Assembly: GCA_032622095.1 (NCBI GenBank)
Contig: CP136063.1
Span: 182,631,956-182,695,955, forward strand
Source: Siphonodentalium dalli
Lineage: Eukaryota > Mollusca > Scaphopoda > Gadilida > Siphonodentaliidae
Length of the DNA: 64,000 nt
Reading direction: 5' to 3'
Shown here piece after piece: positions 22,297-30,715 of the stretch. A model generated the notes under the pieces. The model was given only the letters and a program-made list of their open reading frames with translations. It had not been told where the DNA came from and did not search any database. Within the stretch, counting starts at the first letter, position 1. Every line of letters starts with the position of its first letter. Both the position numbers and the translations under genes were made by a program.

Positions 22297-23432
22297 TATA
22301 TGAGAAGAATAGCTGGCTCGTTCGCCCCACTTCTAAAAATAGAATTTGTGGGTCTAAAATTGGTTGTACTAAAATATTCCCAAAACTTCCAAAATATCAA
22401 AACCCAAAAAAAATTTCAAAACTTCCAAAATTTATTTTTTCCAAAAAATTTCAAAATCCCAAAACTTCCAAAAAATTTCAAAATCCCCAAATTTCAAAAA
22501 AAGAAAAAATTTCAAAACCCCCCAAAATTATTTCTCTAAAAAAAAAGTTTAAATAAAAAATTTATAACGAGTTTTCGGTTTCTGAGAATCTCGATATTAA
22601 AATGTCGAATGTTAAATTATTTGCGTGTAATATCTTTCGTTATTTTTTTTGTTCAACCAATGTTTCAATGTATTTATTAATCGATGTTTAGAAAATAGCT
22701 TTATTGGGCATTGTGACCATCGGTATGAATGCATACATTCCAGTGTTTATCGGACGCAGTTCATACATATATAATTGTCATACCTGAAAATAGACACCAT
22801 TACTCTTACATAAATAATAAAGAGCGTTTATTCTTAACTTCTCTATCCCCGATGAAGTTATTGAGTATATGACAGGCGTGTATTATCGTGAATTATTGGA
22901 AGTATTGAGATGTACTATGTTGAATCACGAGCGGACAACCCCCAGAATGAATTGTCATATTCGATGGAACATATTATGTACACGTAATCACACACGACAT
23001 TGTGGGTAACAATGTGTCTTTCACACCTTGCTTTACCAAATGAAATCTATTATATTCCCGTTCACAATTATATGCCATTCAGAAAACATATCGATTTAAT
23101 GTCTGAGCAGAATTAGTTGTTTAACGGGTTAGTATCAATTAAGGTTGATAAACTGTGTCATTGTTAGCATTAACACGATAATTAGTTATCCAAAACATGC
23201 ATACATAATACGTCCAGGTCGTGAGACACTCAATTATAGAAATTGCTTCGGTGTCATTGTTATAACAACATTACGTAATAACCACTTATCACTCCATTCA
23301 CACTTACGATCATTTTGTATACCAAAAACTCCAGTTAGCACCGATGATGTAACATTATATCACTGCTATTGTATCAGTTGATAGGTTCAGACAAGTTCGA
23401 TGTTTAGAAATAGATAATGTGCAGGTGTTCAC
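22297..23432. repeat. Polinton left inner long inverted repeat
   Basis: About 1.14 kb that matches the inverse of 37382-38530 with few substitutions. It includes an A-rich tract of AACTTCCAAAA repeats (22380-22550) and an AAAGAGCGTT motif at 22819. Open frames at 22300-22539 and 23145-23381 appear in mirrored form in the right repeat and are not supported as genes. Confidence 0.92.
22819..22828 (+). promoter_or_regulatory. AAAGAGCGTT motif, left terminal repeat
   Basis: The preceding bases make TAATAAAGAGCGTT. It points toward the plus-strand gene cluster. Its mirror copy lies at 38000-38009, pointing toward polB. The function is unknown; regulatory use is an inference from recurrence. Confidence 0.4.
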
Positions 23433-23688
23433 TTGACAAGAGATTTTGTACACTCAATCACAGACCAACGTGATAATACCAGCCCACACCCAACCCCCAA
23501 CATCCACCAAACACCTTCACATCACTTACCAAAACCAATGATGTTATAAGAACTGTAGGTTTTTATAATATTATAGCTTGCAGTGTCATCCTGGTAATTC
23601 ATTTACAACAGCCATAACAAATGTTTACTTATGATGTATATAAGAACTGTATAGCTACTAATAAATAGGACACAGTGAACACAAAAAA

Positions 23689-24354
23689 ATGTGTCCAATT
23701 AACCATAGCTCCATACCATTTGAACCTTGTTCTAGTATTTGCATCACCGGACCAACTGGTTCTGGTAAGACGAGATGGGTCTACAGATTCCTGCAAAATC
23801 TTAATGGAATGTATTCTAGAGATCCACCTAAGAAAATAATGTACTGTTACGGTATTTATCAAAATTTCTATGATGAAATTGAATCATCAATCGAAAATTT
23901 GGTCATGCATCAAGGATTACCTACCCAAACAGAAATCGAAGAATTTGCTGACGGTAAACATAATATGTTAATATTAGACGACTTGATGCATCGCATTATT
24001 GACCAAAAAGAGATTGAAACACTATTTACGCAGCAAACTCATCATCGCTGTCTTTCGGTGCTGTTTATTTCACAAAATTTATACGCACAAGGCAAGGCTG
24101 CGAGAACTATAGCCTTAAACACAGGATATCTAATTTTATTCAAAAATTTGAGGGATGGATCACAAATTTCCACATTGGGTAGACAATTGTATCCCGGTAA
24201 ATCTAAAGTACTCATTGATGCATACAAGGATTGTATGAAGAAACCATTTGCGTATCTTATAATAGATATGTCCCCTCACACTGAGGATAAATACAGGCTA
24301 CGAACAGACGTGTTTCCCAACCAAGACCCTATAATTTACGTACCTACTACGTAA
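23689..24354 (+). CDS. Polinton packaging ATPase (FtsK/HerA, A32-like)
   Basis: 221 residues. Walker A is GPTGSGKT at about residues 22-29 and Walker B is NMLILDD at about 88-94. A QQTHHR stretch and a SQNLYAQG segment follow in the positions of the sensor and glutamine motifs of the HerA/FtsK A32-type group. These ATPases pump genomic DNA into capsids in Polintons, adintoviruses and poxviruses. It is the first gene of the plus-strand cluster, about 260 bp inside the left terminal repeat. Its length is normal for Polinton ATPases and the frame is intact. Confidence 0.93.
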   Translation: MCPINHSSIPFEPCSSICITGPTGSGKTRWVYRFLQNLNGMYSRDPPKKIMYCYGIYQNFYDEIESSIENLVMHQGLPTQTEIEEFADGKHNMLILDDLMHRIIDQKEIETLFTQQTHHRCLSVLFISQNLYAQGKAARTIALNTGYLILFKNLRDGSQISTLGRQLYPGKSKVLIDAYKDCMKKPFAYLIIDMSPHTEDKYRLRTDVFPNQDPIIYVPTT

Positions 24355-24394
24355 TAAGAAGGGGACAGTATCGGAGCTGAGTCGCGACGATAAA

Positions 24395-24718
24395 ATGAGT
24401 CGATTATTACGTAATGAGTTGAATTTTGTCAGACTATTGACATCAACCCAATCAAGATCTCAACGAAACGCATTATTGACATCGATAACTAATAATCAGT
24501 TGAAAGTTCTGGTTGAAATTACGATCAATTTACTACATGAAATTTTAACAGTTACAGTTCAACAAAAAGCTAAATTACGGCGATATAAATCATTTTATAT
24601 ATTCTTGGGTGATAAATCTGTGAGCTTGTTGAGGAAAAGAAAAAGTGTGAATAATCACTCAACCGCCATTGCTTTGATGTTGAACATCGTTGAACCTAAA
24701 TTGAAACAGTTTTTGTGA
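24395..24718 (+). CDS. small conserved Polinton protein (RNEL type)
   Basis: 107 residues, starting MSRLLRNELNFVRLL, with an SQRNALL segment, an LKVLVEITINLLH helix and a basic KAKLRRYKSF stretch. This layout resembles a small helical, basic protein that I recognise from many invertebrate Polintons, whose role is not known to me. It starts 40 bp after the ATPase and its stop overlaps the start of the next gene. An internal DNA-binding or virion role would fit its charge, but this is inference. Confidence 0.65.
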   Translation: MSRLLRNELNFVRLLTSTQSRSQRNALLTSITNNQLKVLVEITINLLHEILTVTVQQKAKLRRYKSFYIFLGDKSVSLLRKRKSVNNHSTAIALMLNIVEPKLKQFL

Positions 24719-25086
24719 TGGAGTCTGTGAAGAAAACTGTTTTGATCCCGTATGAAAGATATATGAGGTACACTGAAAAAAGTGAACACAAAAAAGTTTC
24801 ATCGGAGTCTAACATTGAACACAGCGACATCTCGGCAAACAATAGTAGTCATTCCGATGAAATGGATAAAGAAATGGACCCGATGAATAATCAGATTGTT
24901 AATACAGTTCAAACGACTGAACCTCAGGATGCAATCCAAAAATCAGAAGTTAACACATCGAAAAAGACACATACTAAGCAAAGAAAAAAGAAAATAAGAG
25001 GGGTTAAGCGTGAAATATCTAGACCTCCGGGTATAATCGCCGGTAAGCTGACCAAGATAAAGAAGAAACGCTGGATATCACTGTGA
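24715..25086 (+). CDS. small Polinton protein, acidic middle and basic C-terminus
   Basis: 123 residues. It begins with a short KKTVLIPYERYMRY motif, runs through a Ser/Asp/Glu/Asn-rich disordered middle, and ends in KQRKKKIRG plus a terminal KKKRWISL. It overlaps the previous gene by 4 bases and the integrase by 4 bases. Small proteins with an LIPYE(R/K)Y head and a basic W-x-x-L tail occur in this position in other Polintons. The function is unknown; a core or scaffold-like role is possible. Confidence 0.6.
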   Translation: MMESVKKTVLIPYERYMRYTEKSEHKKVSSESNIEHSDISANNSSHSDEMDKEMDPMNNQIVNTVQTTEPQDAIQKSEVNTSKKTHTKQRKKKIRGVKREISRPPGIIAGKLTKIKKKRWISL

Positions 25087-26201
25087 ACAATATGGCCGAT
25101 TGGAAAGATTATTTGAGTTCAATTTATTTTAATCCGGATCACCCTGCATCGTACTCAGGAGCTACAAAGTTGCATCAGACTGTAAAATCTGAAAATAAGC
25201 ACAACATTTCCAAGCGCGAGATTGTGGCGTGGCTACAAAATCATGAAAGTTATTCCCTGACAAAAAGTGTTAGACGAAAATTCCCGAGGTCTCGTGTTAT
25301 TGTAAACGCTTCTGACAGTCAATGGGATGGAGACCTCATGGATATGAATGATGTTTCCAAAGACAACGACAATTACACCTACGTGTTAGTAATGATTGAC
25401 ATTTTTTCTAGGAAGTTATGGTGTGAAGCTATAAAGAGGAAAACTGCAATTAATGTGATCAATGCTATGAAACATATATTTGAAGGTGGAAGAACCCCTC
25501 GCATCCTCCGAACGGATCGCGGTTCGGAATTCACAAACCAACGGGTCAAAAGTTACCTTAAGGGTCTTCATATATCTCAAATTTTTACGCAAAACGAAAT
25601 GAAAGCCAATTATTCGGAACGGGTCATAAAAACTATAAAGCAGAAGATTTCACGTTATATGATAAAGCATAATAATGCTAGATATATCGACATTCTACAA
25701 GATATTGTGAAAAGTTATAACCATACAATACATCGTTCTTTAGGCACCACCCCTGACTCCATAACTGTTGAGAATGAAGATGAGTCTCGTCTCGATCAGT
25801 GGTTAATAAGACAGAAGGGAGGTGTTAAAAGTAAATTGAAGAAAAAGTTCAAATACAATGTAAATGATATCGTTAGAATATCACACACCAAAGCAGTTTT
25901 TGACCGAGAATATTCTCAGAAATGGACTGGAGAGTTGTTCAAAGTGACTAAGAGGTTTTACAGGCAGAACATACCCTTGTATACATTGACAGATTTCTTG
26001 GATGAAAACATTGAGGGCGCTTTCTACGAGTCAGAACTTCAAAGGGTGCGCGTTGATGACGAAACAGTTTACAGAATAGATAAAATTGTCAAAAAGAGGA
26101 AACGAAAGGGTCAAACTGAAGTCCTGGTGCACTGGCATTCATGGCCTGACAAATTTAATTCATGGATTTTAGAGTCTGATGTCGACAGATATCAAAATTA
26201 A
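25083..26201 (+). CDS. Polinton integrase (DDE/rve) with C-terminal chromodomain
   Basis: 372 residues. The rve core carries three catalytic acidic residues: Asp in WDGDLMDMND (about 85), Asp in RTDRGSEF (about 147) and Glu in NYSERVIKT (about 182). A chromodomain follows at about 333-371 (YRIDKIVKKRKRKGQ, then VHWHSWPDKFNSWI), with the aromatic cage pattern of histone-tail readers. It joins the element ends to host DNA, and the 6-bp target duplication around this element fits its class. The chromodomain may steer insertion to particular chromatin. The start overlaps the previous gene by 4 bases; a nearer Met lies at residue 4. Confidence 0.93.
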   Translation: MNNMADWKDYLSSIYFNPDHPASYSGATKLHQTVKSENKHNISKREIVAWLQNHESYSLTKSVRRKFPRSRVIVNASDSQWDGDLMDMNDVSKDNDNYTYVLVMIDIFSRKLWCEAIKRKTAINVINAMKHIFEGGRTPRILRTDRGSEFTNQRVKSYLKGLHISQIFTQNEMKANYSERVIKTIKQKISRYMIKHNNARYIDILQDIVKSYNHTIHRSLGTTPDSITVENEDESRLDQWLIRQKGGVKSKLKKKFKYNVNDIVRISHTKAVFDREYSQKWTGELFKVTKRFYRQNIPLYTLTDFLDENIEGAFYESELQRVRVDDETVYRIDKIVKKRKRKGQTEVLVHWHSWPDKFNSWILESDVDRYQN

Positions 26202-26236
26202 TAAGAGCAAGCTATCCGCGGGAAACCATTACAATC

Positions 26237-26677
26237 ATGAATAATAGAACAGATACCTTGACGAATATGTTTCAAACAGAACGCGGTCGTCTACATATGA
26301 ATCTCCTTAAATGGATAGGAATTACTATTATGGTAATAACTCTGTCACTACCAGTTATATTAGTTCCAAAGAAGATACCGCGTCAGACGGTGGACTATGA
26401 ATTACGTCATACGAATGAGTCACGCCCCCATGATTACGAACAACACCCCTGTGGGTTCGTGAAAAAGTGGACAATACGATCAAACATTACTGTTACATTA
26501 TGTAATAATCAAGGGCGCATTTATACACGCATTAGGCGAGTTGTGAATAACTCTCCCGCGATTATAAGTATTCCGTATAACCAGTGGTCTGCCTTCAAGT
26601 ATATATTCAGTGATGTTGATAAAACTATAAGAGAAGAGATGAACATTGATTCTCTTTTGAAACAAAATAGAAACTAG
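26237..26677 (+). CDS. membrane-anchored Polinton protein, possible PC4-like tail
   Basis: 146 residues. One hydrophobic helix (WIGITIMVITLSLPVILV, about 26-43) is preceded by a short basic N-terminus. The C-terminal part reads NQGRIYTRIRRVV, then IISIPYNQWSAFKYIFSDVD. This strand-strand-helix order with G-x-x-x-x-x-IR and I-x-(L/I)-x-x-x-QW-x-x-(F/L)K resembles the second half of PC4-type ssDNA-binding folds, but only weakly. Its position between integrase and minor capsid protein suggests a virion or membrane role. The function is unknown. Confidence 0.5.
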   Translation: MNNRTDTLTNMFQTERGRLHMNLLKWIGITIMVITLSLPVILVPKKIPRQTVDYELRHTNESRPHDYEQHPCGFVKKWTIRSNITVTLCNNQGRIYTRIRRVVNNSPAIISIPYNQWSAFKYIFSDVDKTIREEMNIDSLLKQNRN

Positions 26678-26681
26678 TCAT

Positions 26682-27119
26682 ATGGATAATTATTATCTGT
26701 ACCTGACTAGCGACGATTCCATAGATAAATATCCAGATAATCGTCCTCTCGACTTCACAATAGAGTTACCTGGTGTATTAATATTGGAAGGAGCGTGGTT
26801 ATGTTGTTTGAAAGACATAAACATAACTGATCATATAGACACGGATTTATTATATATTTGTTCGGACATATGTGGAGAATCAATAGCCTGCGACACATCA
26901 TCCCCCATCCTCCGGGTTATAAAGAGAGACACACGTGATACGGGTCATTGGCGGAGTTTTGAGGACTCATTCTACATAAACGTAAGACAGGATAAACTTC
27001 AGCGTCTCAGGATTTTTATAAGAGGCGATAAACTTTCTAAAATAAATGCAGAAAAAAGAGTGACCTGTACACTACATCTGAAGAAACATGTCGATCACGT
27101 ATATTCCAACCGATATTGA
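26682..27119 (+). CDS. Polinton minor capsid protein (penton-like, single jelly roll)
   Basis: 145 residues. It begins DNYYLYLTSDDSIDKYPDN, then FTIELPGVLILEGAWLCCLK. This is the characteristic start of Polinton minor capsid proteins: a Leu/Ser-rich strand, a YPDN turn, and a strand pair ending in G-x-W. The rest is beta-rich. It would form the pentons at the vertices of an icosahedral capsid together with the major capsid protein encoded two genes on. It starts 4 bp after the previous stop and its 3' end overlaps the next gene by 32 bases. Confidence 0.82.
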   Translation: MDNYYLYLTSDDSIDKYPDNRPLDFTIELPGVLILEGAWLCCLKDINITDHIDTDLLYICSDICGESIACDTSSPILRVIKRDTRDTGHWRSFEDSFYINVRQDKLQRLRIFIRGDKLSKINAEKRVTCTLHLKKHVDHVYSNRY

Positions 27120-27420
27120 AAAGTGGAGAAAACATTTCAGGGACATGATTAATGGGAAGTTAACGCCAGATAATGAGGGTCGCTACTTTATTGACAAAAC
27201 TCAAAATAGCGATAGTGAAGAAGAAGAAGACGTTCTAAAACCACATATTAACGTAGTGACACCCATAGCGCAAGCGATTGAAATGGCCAAAGCCGAAGTT
27301 GCAGAAAATAAGTTGACACAAGCACGTAAGGCGTCCAAAAAAAACAATAAGAGGGTGTTACCTAACGATTTGGCTCATAACCCTAAGAAAGTGAAAACCA
27401 CCTTTTTCGATAAACCATGA
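27088..27420 (+). CDS. small Polinton protein between the two capsid genes
   Basis: 110 residues. It starts SITYIPTDIEKWRKHFRDM and has an acidic SDSEEEEDV run. A helical AIEMAKAEVAENKL segment precedes a lysine-rich tail (KKNNKR, KKVKTTFFDKP). It overlaps the minor capsid gene by 32 bases and the major capsid gene by 4. Small proteins with a helical core and basic tail sit here in other Polintons; a capsid-internal or cement role is possible but unproven. Confidence 0.55.
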   Translation: MSITYIPTDIEKWRKHFRDMINGKLTPDNEGRYFIDKTQNSDSEEEEDVLKPHINVVTPIAQAIEMAKAEVAENKLTQARKASKKNNKRVLPNDLAHNPKKVKTTFFDKP

Positions 27421-28679
27421 ATGAATACAGAGAGTACCATACCTCTAAATTGGCATTATTTGAATCGCCTGCGGTTGACAGCGGAATACAAGCGACAGAA
27501 TGGATAAACTACAGACCCGTGAATCAGCTGACAGACACTGCAGCTTTAGAGTTCAATATTCCCGCCATGGCCACAACCTACATGGACCTCAAACGGACAT
27601 TGCTACTTCTCAAACTCAAAATAACCAAGCAAGATGGTTCGGCTCTAACCGTTAATGACGATGTGGGTCTGATAAATGCACCCCTACATTCAATATTTTC
27701 GCAGGTCGATTTGAATATACAGCAAGTTCCCGTGAGTCAAGTCGGGCCGAATTATCCATACAAAGCATATTTCGATGTACTCTTAGAAACTGAACGTAAG
27801 GAACAGCTACATGGACAAGCGTTCGAAAAGGACACGGCAGGTGGTATGGACCTGGCGGATTCGAAAAGCGGGAACTCTGGCCTGTATTACAGGTCCAAAA
27901 CAACCCGTACTAGTCAAATAATGGATATTATGGGATCAATTCAGCTTGACTTCTTCCAACAGGACACATTACTACTAAATGGTCTCCCGCTCACGTTAAA
28001 ATTCTGGCAGACGAGAGATGTTTTTAGACTGATGTATGCGGGAACCACTGAGACATACAAGTTGAAAATACAGGAAGCTAATTTGAGACTAGCCACTGTG
28101 AAAGTTAACCCCGGTGTATTACTCAGTCATACTGAGTCACTCAAGAAAAAGAACGCGTGTTATCCTTTTTCAAAATCTATCATAAAGACGTATACAGTGT
28201 CAAAAGGTGCATTCAGTTTGGGAGAAGATAATCTATTTCAAGGAAACGTACCCAGTAGCTGTATTATTGGCTTAGTATCATCAAAGGCTGAAAGCGGTTC
28301 ACGCGATAAGAACCCGTTCAACTTTGCGACTTTTGGATGCAACTTCGTCGGATTTTACGTCAACGGGCAGTCTATGCCCGCCCAAGCACTACAACCGAAC
28401 TTTACCAGTAAGGAATATGTAGAAGCTTACAATACGATAATAAAAGATGCGAAACGAAAAGCCGTTCATATTACTTATGAGGATTATGCGAAAGGTTATT
28501 GCATATATCGGATAAACCCGCAAGGAATTAATCACGATAGAGTCATACCGCACAAAGGTCACACACGCCTCGAGATTAAATTCTCATCGGCTTTGAAAGA
28601 CAATTGTACTGTAATTGTTTACGCAAAATTTCCTGCCGCTCTCAAAGTTGACGAGAGTCGTAAAGTTTGCATTGAATAA
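27417..28679 (+). CDS. Polinton major capsid protein (double jelly roll)
   Basis: 420 residues. The N-terminus (LALFESPAVDSGIQATEW, then AALEFNIPAMATTYMDLKRT) matches the conserved opening of Polinton major capsid proteins: an LF-x-x-P motif, a Trp, an EF-x-I strand and a (T/E)YxDL turn. The length and beta-rich content fit a double jelly-roll subunit that forms trimers on an icosahedral shell, as in adenovirus hexon and virophages. The start overlaps the previous stop by 4 bases, and the stop shares one base with the protease start. No break was seen. Confidence 0.9.
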   Translation: MNEYREYHTSKLALFESPAVDSGIQATEWINYRPVNQLTDTAALEFNIPAMATTYMDLKRTLLLLKLKITKQDGSALTVNDDVGLINAPLHSIFSQVDLNIQQVPVSQVGPNYPYKAYFDVLLETERKEQLHGQAFEKDTAGGMDLADSKSGNSGLYYRSKTTRTSQIMDIMGSIQLDFFQQDTLLLNGLPLTLKFWQTRDVFRLMYAGTTETYKLKIQEANLRLATVKVNPGVLLSHTESLKKKNACYPFSKSIIKTYTVSKGAFSLGEDNLFQGNVPSSCIIGLVSSKAESGSRDKNPFNFATFGCNFVGFYVNGQSMPAQALQPNFTSKEYVEAYNTIIKDAKRKAVHITYEDYAKGYCIYRINPQGINHDRVIPHKGHTRLEIKFSSALKDNCTVIVYAKFPAALKVDESRKVCIE

Positions 28680-29125
28680 TGAATACACGCGGACTCATGA
28701 GGGCGATAAATAGTTTCACAAACCATAATGAGATAGATGTTTGTCCCATAGACAAATTACCTCTTTATATCCAATATCCCCTGATGTATATAGTTAACAC
28801 TGACGAGAGTAGCCAACCTGGACGCCACTGGATATTGATGACATTCCAGGAACATAACGTATCAGAGTTCTTCGACCCTATGGGATTAAAACCCGAGTGT
28901 TACAACGGACGATTTAAACACGTGTTGTTATTGAATGGACCTCGTTATGAGTGCAATGCTTACAGATTACAGGGTTATAATATATGCGGTCCCTATTGCA
29001 TATACTTTGCATTCTATAAACTGTGCGGATACAGTCTAGAAAATATAATGAGACGTTTCAGTGCCAATAATTATATGTATAATGATTTAATTATTAAGGA
29101 TTTTATGTTGAAATATATTCTGTAA
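28679..29125 (+). CDS. Polinton adenain-like cysteine protease
   Basis: 148 residues. The catalytic set can be placed: His in GRHWILM (about 43), an acidic residue in SEFFDPMG (about 59), Gln in YRLQGYN (about 98) and Cys in ICGPYCIYF (about 104). This is the order of the Ulp1/adenain fold. Such proteases mature capsid proteins in adenoviruses, virophages and Polintons. It is the last gene of the plus-strand cluster and starts on the base where the major capsid gene ends. Confidence 0.9.
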   Translation: MNTRGLMRAINSFTNHNEIDVCPIDKLPLYIQYPLMYIVNTDESSQPGRHWILMTFQEHNVSEFFDPMGLKPECYNGRFKHVLLLNGPRYECNAYRLQGYNICGPYCIYFAFYKLCGYSLENIMRRFSANNYMYNDLIIKDFMLKYIL

Positions 29126-29134
29126 ACGCTCTTC
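29125..29134 (-). promoter_or_regulatory. GAAGAGCGTT motif, variant
   Basis: It directly follows the protease stop codon, on the minus strand and 333 bp beyond the end of the TBP-like gene. One base differs from the common AAAGAGCGTT. Function unknown. Confidence 0.3.
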
Positions 29135-29240
29135 ATTAGCGACAACGAGAGAAACACTCTTTAAATTATATTATGTATATAAATAAAATATTGTAAATAC
29201 AATCATTTATCGTTCTTATATTATCATATGTATGACTGGG

Positions 29241-29283
<43 letters not shown>

Positions 29284-29466
29284 GACTGGGTTGAGAGGGT
29301 GGGGGTGGGGGGGTCTGTGGAGAGAGTCCGGTGAGGTGGTATTAGGTCTGTTGCCAAAACAAACAAAAAAATCTATTGTTTTTGTTTGTTTTGTCAAAAG
29401 CCAAAAAACAAAGGTATGTGAGCCATCCCCGAATGAAAAAAATAGATAATCGATACATATATATAT
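29135..29466. repeat. AT and GT-rich low-complexity spacer
   Basis: It contains a (TA)n run at 29246-29278, a GGGTGGGGGTGGGGGGG tract at about 29297-29313 and a CAAAACAAACAAAAAAATC stretch. It separates two convergent gene sets. No gene was seen. Confidence 0.7.
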
Positions 29467-29991
29467 TTATTCTGAAAGTAATTCAAGTTCACATATAGTA
29501 GGATATACAATATTTAACATCTGCTTTTCACTTTTAATGCCCGTAATCACAATTTTTCCATTATGAAAGCATGTAAAATGTATTTTCTCACGTCTGAACA
29601 TTGCCGCAGGGAACAGCTCTGATTCGTAAGAACATTTCATAAGATTCACTAAAACGTTTAAGTCAAGATTTCCATTTAACTGACAAAATGCAGACATTGT
29701 CAAAATTTTTATGGAATTTAATCTCACTCGCCAACCACATTTTTGAATATGTCGAGCGTACCGACGCAATCGAACTCGTGTCTGTTTGACACTATCAGAA
29801 CGCCCGTTAACAACGATTTTACCCGTGTTAAACACGAGGCAACATCCACCGAATTTAGAATGTTTCCATAAAACTCCACTAAACTTTTTGGAATTGTATT
29901 CAATGTTCGAACAGCCGAGTGTCAAATCCCTTAGATTAATAGAACAGTTCAAATCTGTAGAACATACGACATTAGTTATTCGTAGCATCAT
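29467..29991 (-). CDS. TATA-binding-protein-like protein encoded by the Polinton
   Basis: 174 residues, about the length of a bare TBP core with no N-terminal extension. Two pseudo-symmetric halves are visible. Half 1 (about 4-86) has ITNVVCST, EYNSKKFSGV, LVFNTGKIVVNG and RRYARHIQK. Half 2 (about 92-172) has YESELFPAAMF, CFHNGKIVITG and IVYPTICEL. All four DNA-intercalating phenylalanines expected of TBP have counterparts (F37, F54, F127, F142). The half-1 Asn (NVV) is kept; the matching Asn of half 2 appears replaced. TBP bends TATA DNA and nucleates RNA polymerase II initiation. The gene runs antisense to the capsid cluster, 11 bp downstream of the PC4-like gene, so they look co-transcribed. 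It may direct host polymerase to element promoters. TBP homologues occur in some large DNA viruses; I know of none described in Polintons. Confidence 0.85.
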   Translation of the reverse strand: MMLRITNVVCSTDLNCSINLRDLTLGCSNIEYNSKKFSGVLWKHSKFGGCCLVFNTGKIVVNGRSDSVKQTRVRLRRYARHIQKCGWRVRLNSIKILTMSAFCQLNGNLDLNVLVNLMKCSYESELFPAAMFRREKIHFTCFHNGKIVITGIKSEKQMLNIVYPTICELELLSE

Positions 29992-30002
29992 GGGAGTTAT
30001 GT

Positions 30003-30614
30003 TTAGATCAATGTCTGCATCCGGTTAATCAAACATGTTCTATCGCCGTTGGGGCAGCATTCCATACATCTTAAATAGCCTTCCTGGTTTTGGTGATCGT
30101 CTGTCAAATAGCACTGCACGGTCTGATCAATTTCAGGAATATTAGCACACAGGACGAATATAGCTCCAACTAGTTCTTCAAATTGGTCGAATGTCAGAGA
30201 TATTCCGTATTTGGTTGCACACAAATCATCTGAATGTTCAGGCAGCCAATACCTGCGAATGTCAACACGCGGGATGCCTCTCTTTATAGTAATGAAGAAA
30301 TTCCCTCCGATATGACGTCTCATGAATACATCGTCTTCACCGGTACGATAACTGACCACTTCTTGATGTATATCTGCTAAGTAAGATTTCAACTCTTTGA
30401 ATCTCCTTAGATTTAATGTTATTCCAGATTTTGTCGGAAATTTTTGGCCCGCAGAACTTTCACCGCACTCTCGTATGTGTATATACAGATTTCCCAGGAA
30501 TCGGCCGTCAAATAGGAAAATGTCATTTCCTAACGGGGCTAAGTATTGTGGATGGAACGCCCTCTCGTTGGTTTCAGTCCGTTGGTTTCCTTCAACATCG
30601 GGTTGATCAGTCAT
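30003..30614 (-). CDS. protein with two PC4/SUB1-like ssDNA-binding domains
   Basis: 203 residues. Domain 1 (about 27-85) has LGNDIFLFDGRFLGNLYIHI and PTKSGITLNLRRFKELKSYL. Domain 2 (about 101-155) has HIGGNFFITIKRGIPRVDIR and TKYGISLTFDQFEEL. Both follow the PC4 pattern: a strand opening with L/I-G, a G-x-x-x-x-x-IR strand, then (K/S)-x-G-I-(S/T)-L and a helix. A Cys-rich tail (CMECCPNGDRTC, 183-194) follows. PC4 is a general RNA polymerase II cofactor that binds melted DNA and contacts the TBP-TFIIA complex. It sits directly upstream of the TBP-like gene on the same strand. An alternative role is ssDNA binding during replication. Confidence 0.8.
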   Translation of the reverse strand: MTDQPDVEGNQRTETNERAFHPQYLAPLGNDIFLFDGRFLGNLYIHIRECGESSAGQKFPTKSGITLNLRRFKELKSYLADIHQEVVSYRTGEDDVFMRRHIGGNFFITIKRGIPRVDIRRYWLPEHSDDLCATKYGISLTFDQFEELVGAIFVLCANIPEIDQTVQCYLTDDHQNQEGYLRCMECCPNGDRTCLINRMQTLI

Positions 30615-30715
30615 TGTTTTTTATTTTGAACCTGGAAAATAAGAAAACAAAACATTACTTATCAGTTACACATCGAGAGTACAAAAGTCCGAAAGGAGTC
30701 CGCTCATGTGTTTGG

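Noticed and set aside
23145-23381. 78-residue frame in the left Polinton repeat, mirrored at 37447-37683
   Set aside because: It is present in both repeats only because the repeats are inverted copies; no recognised motif and no gene-like context.
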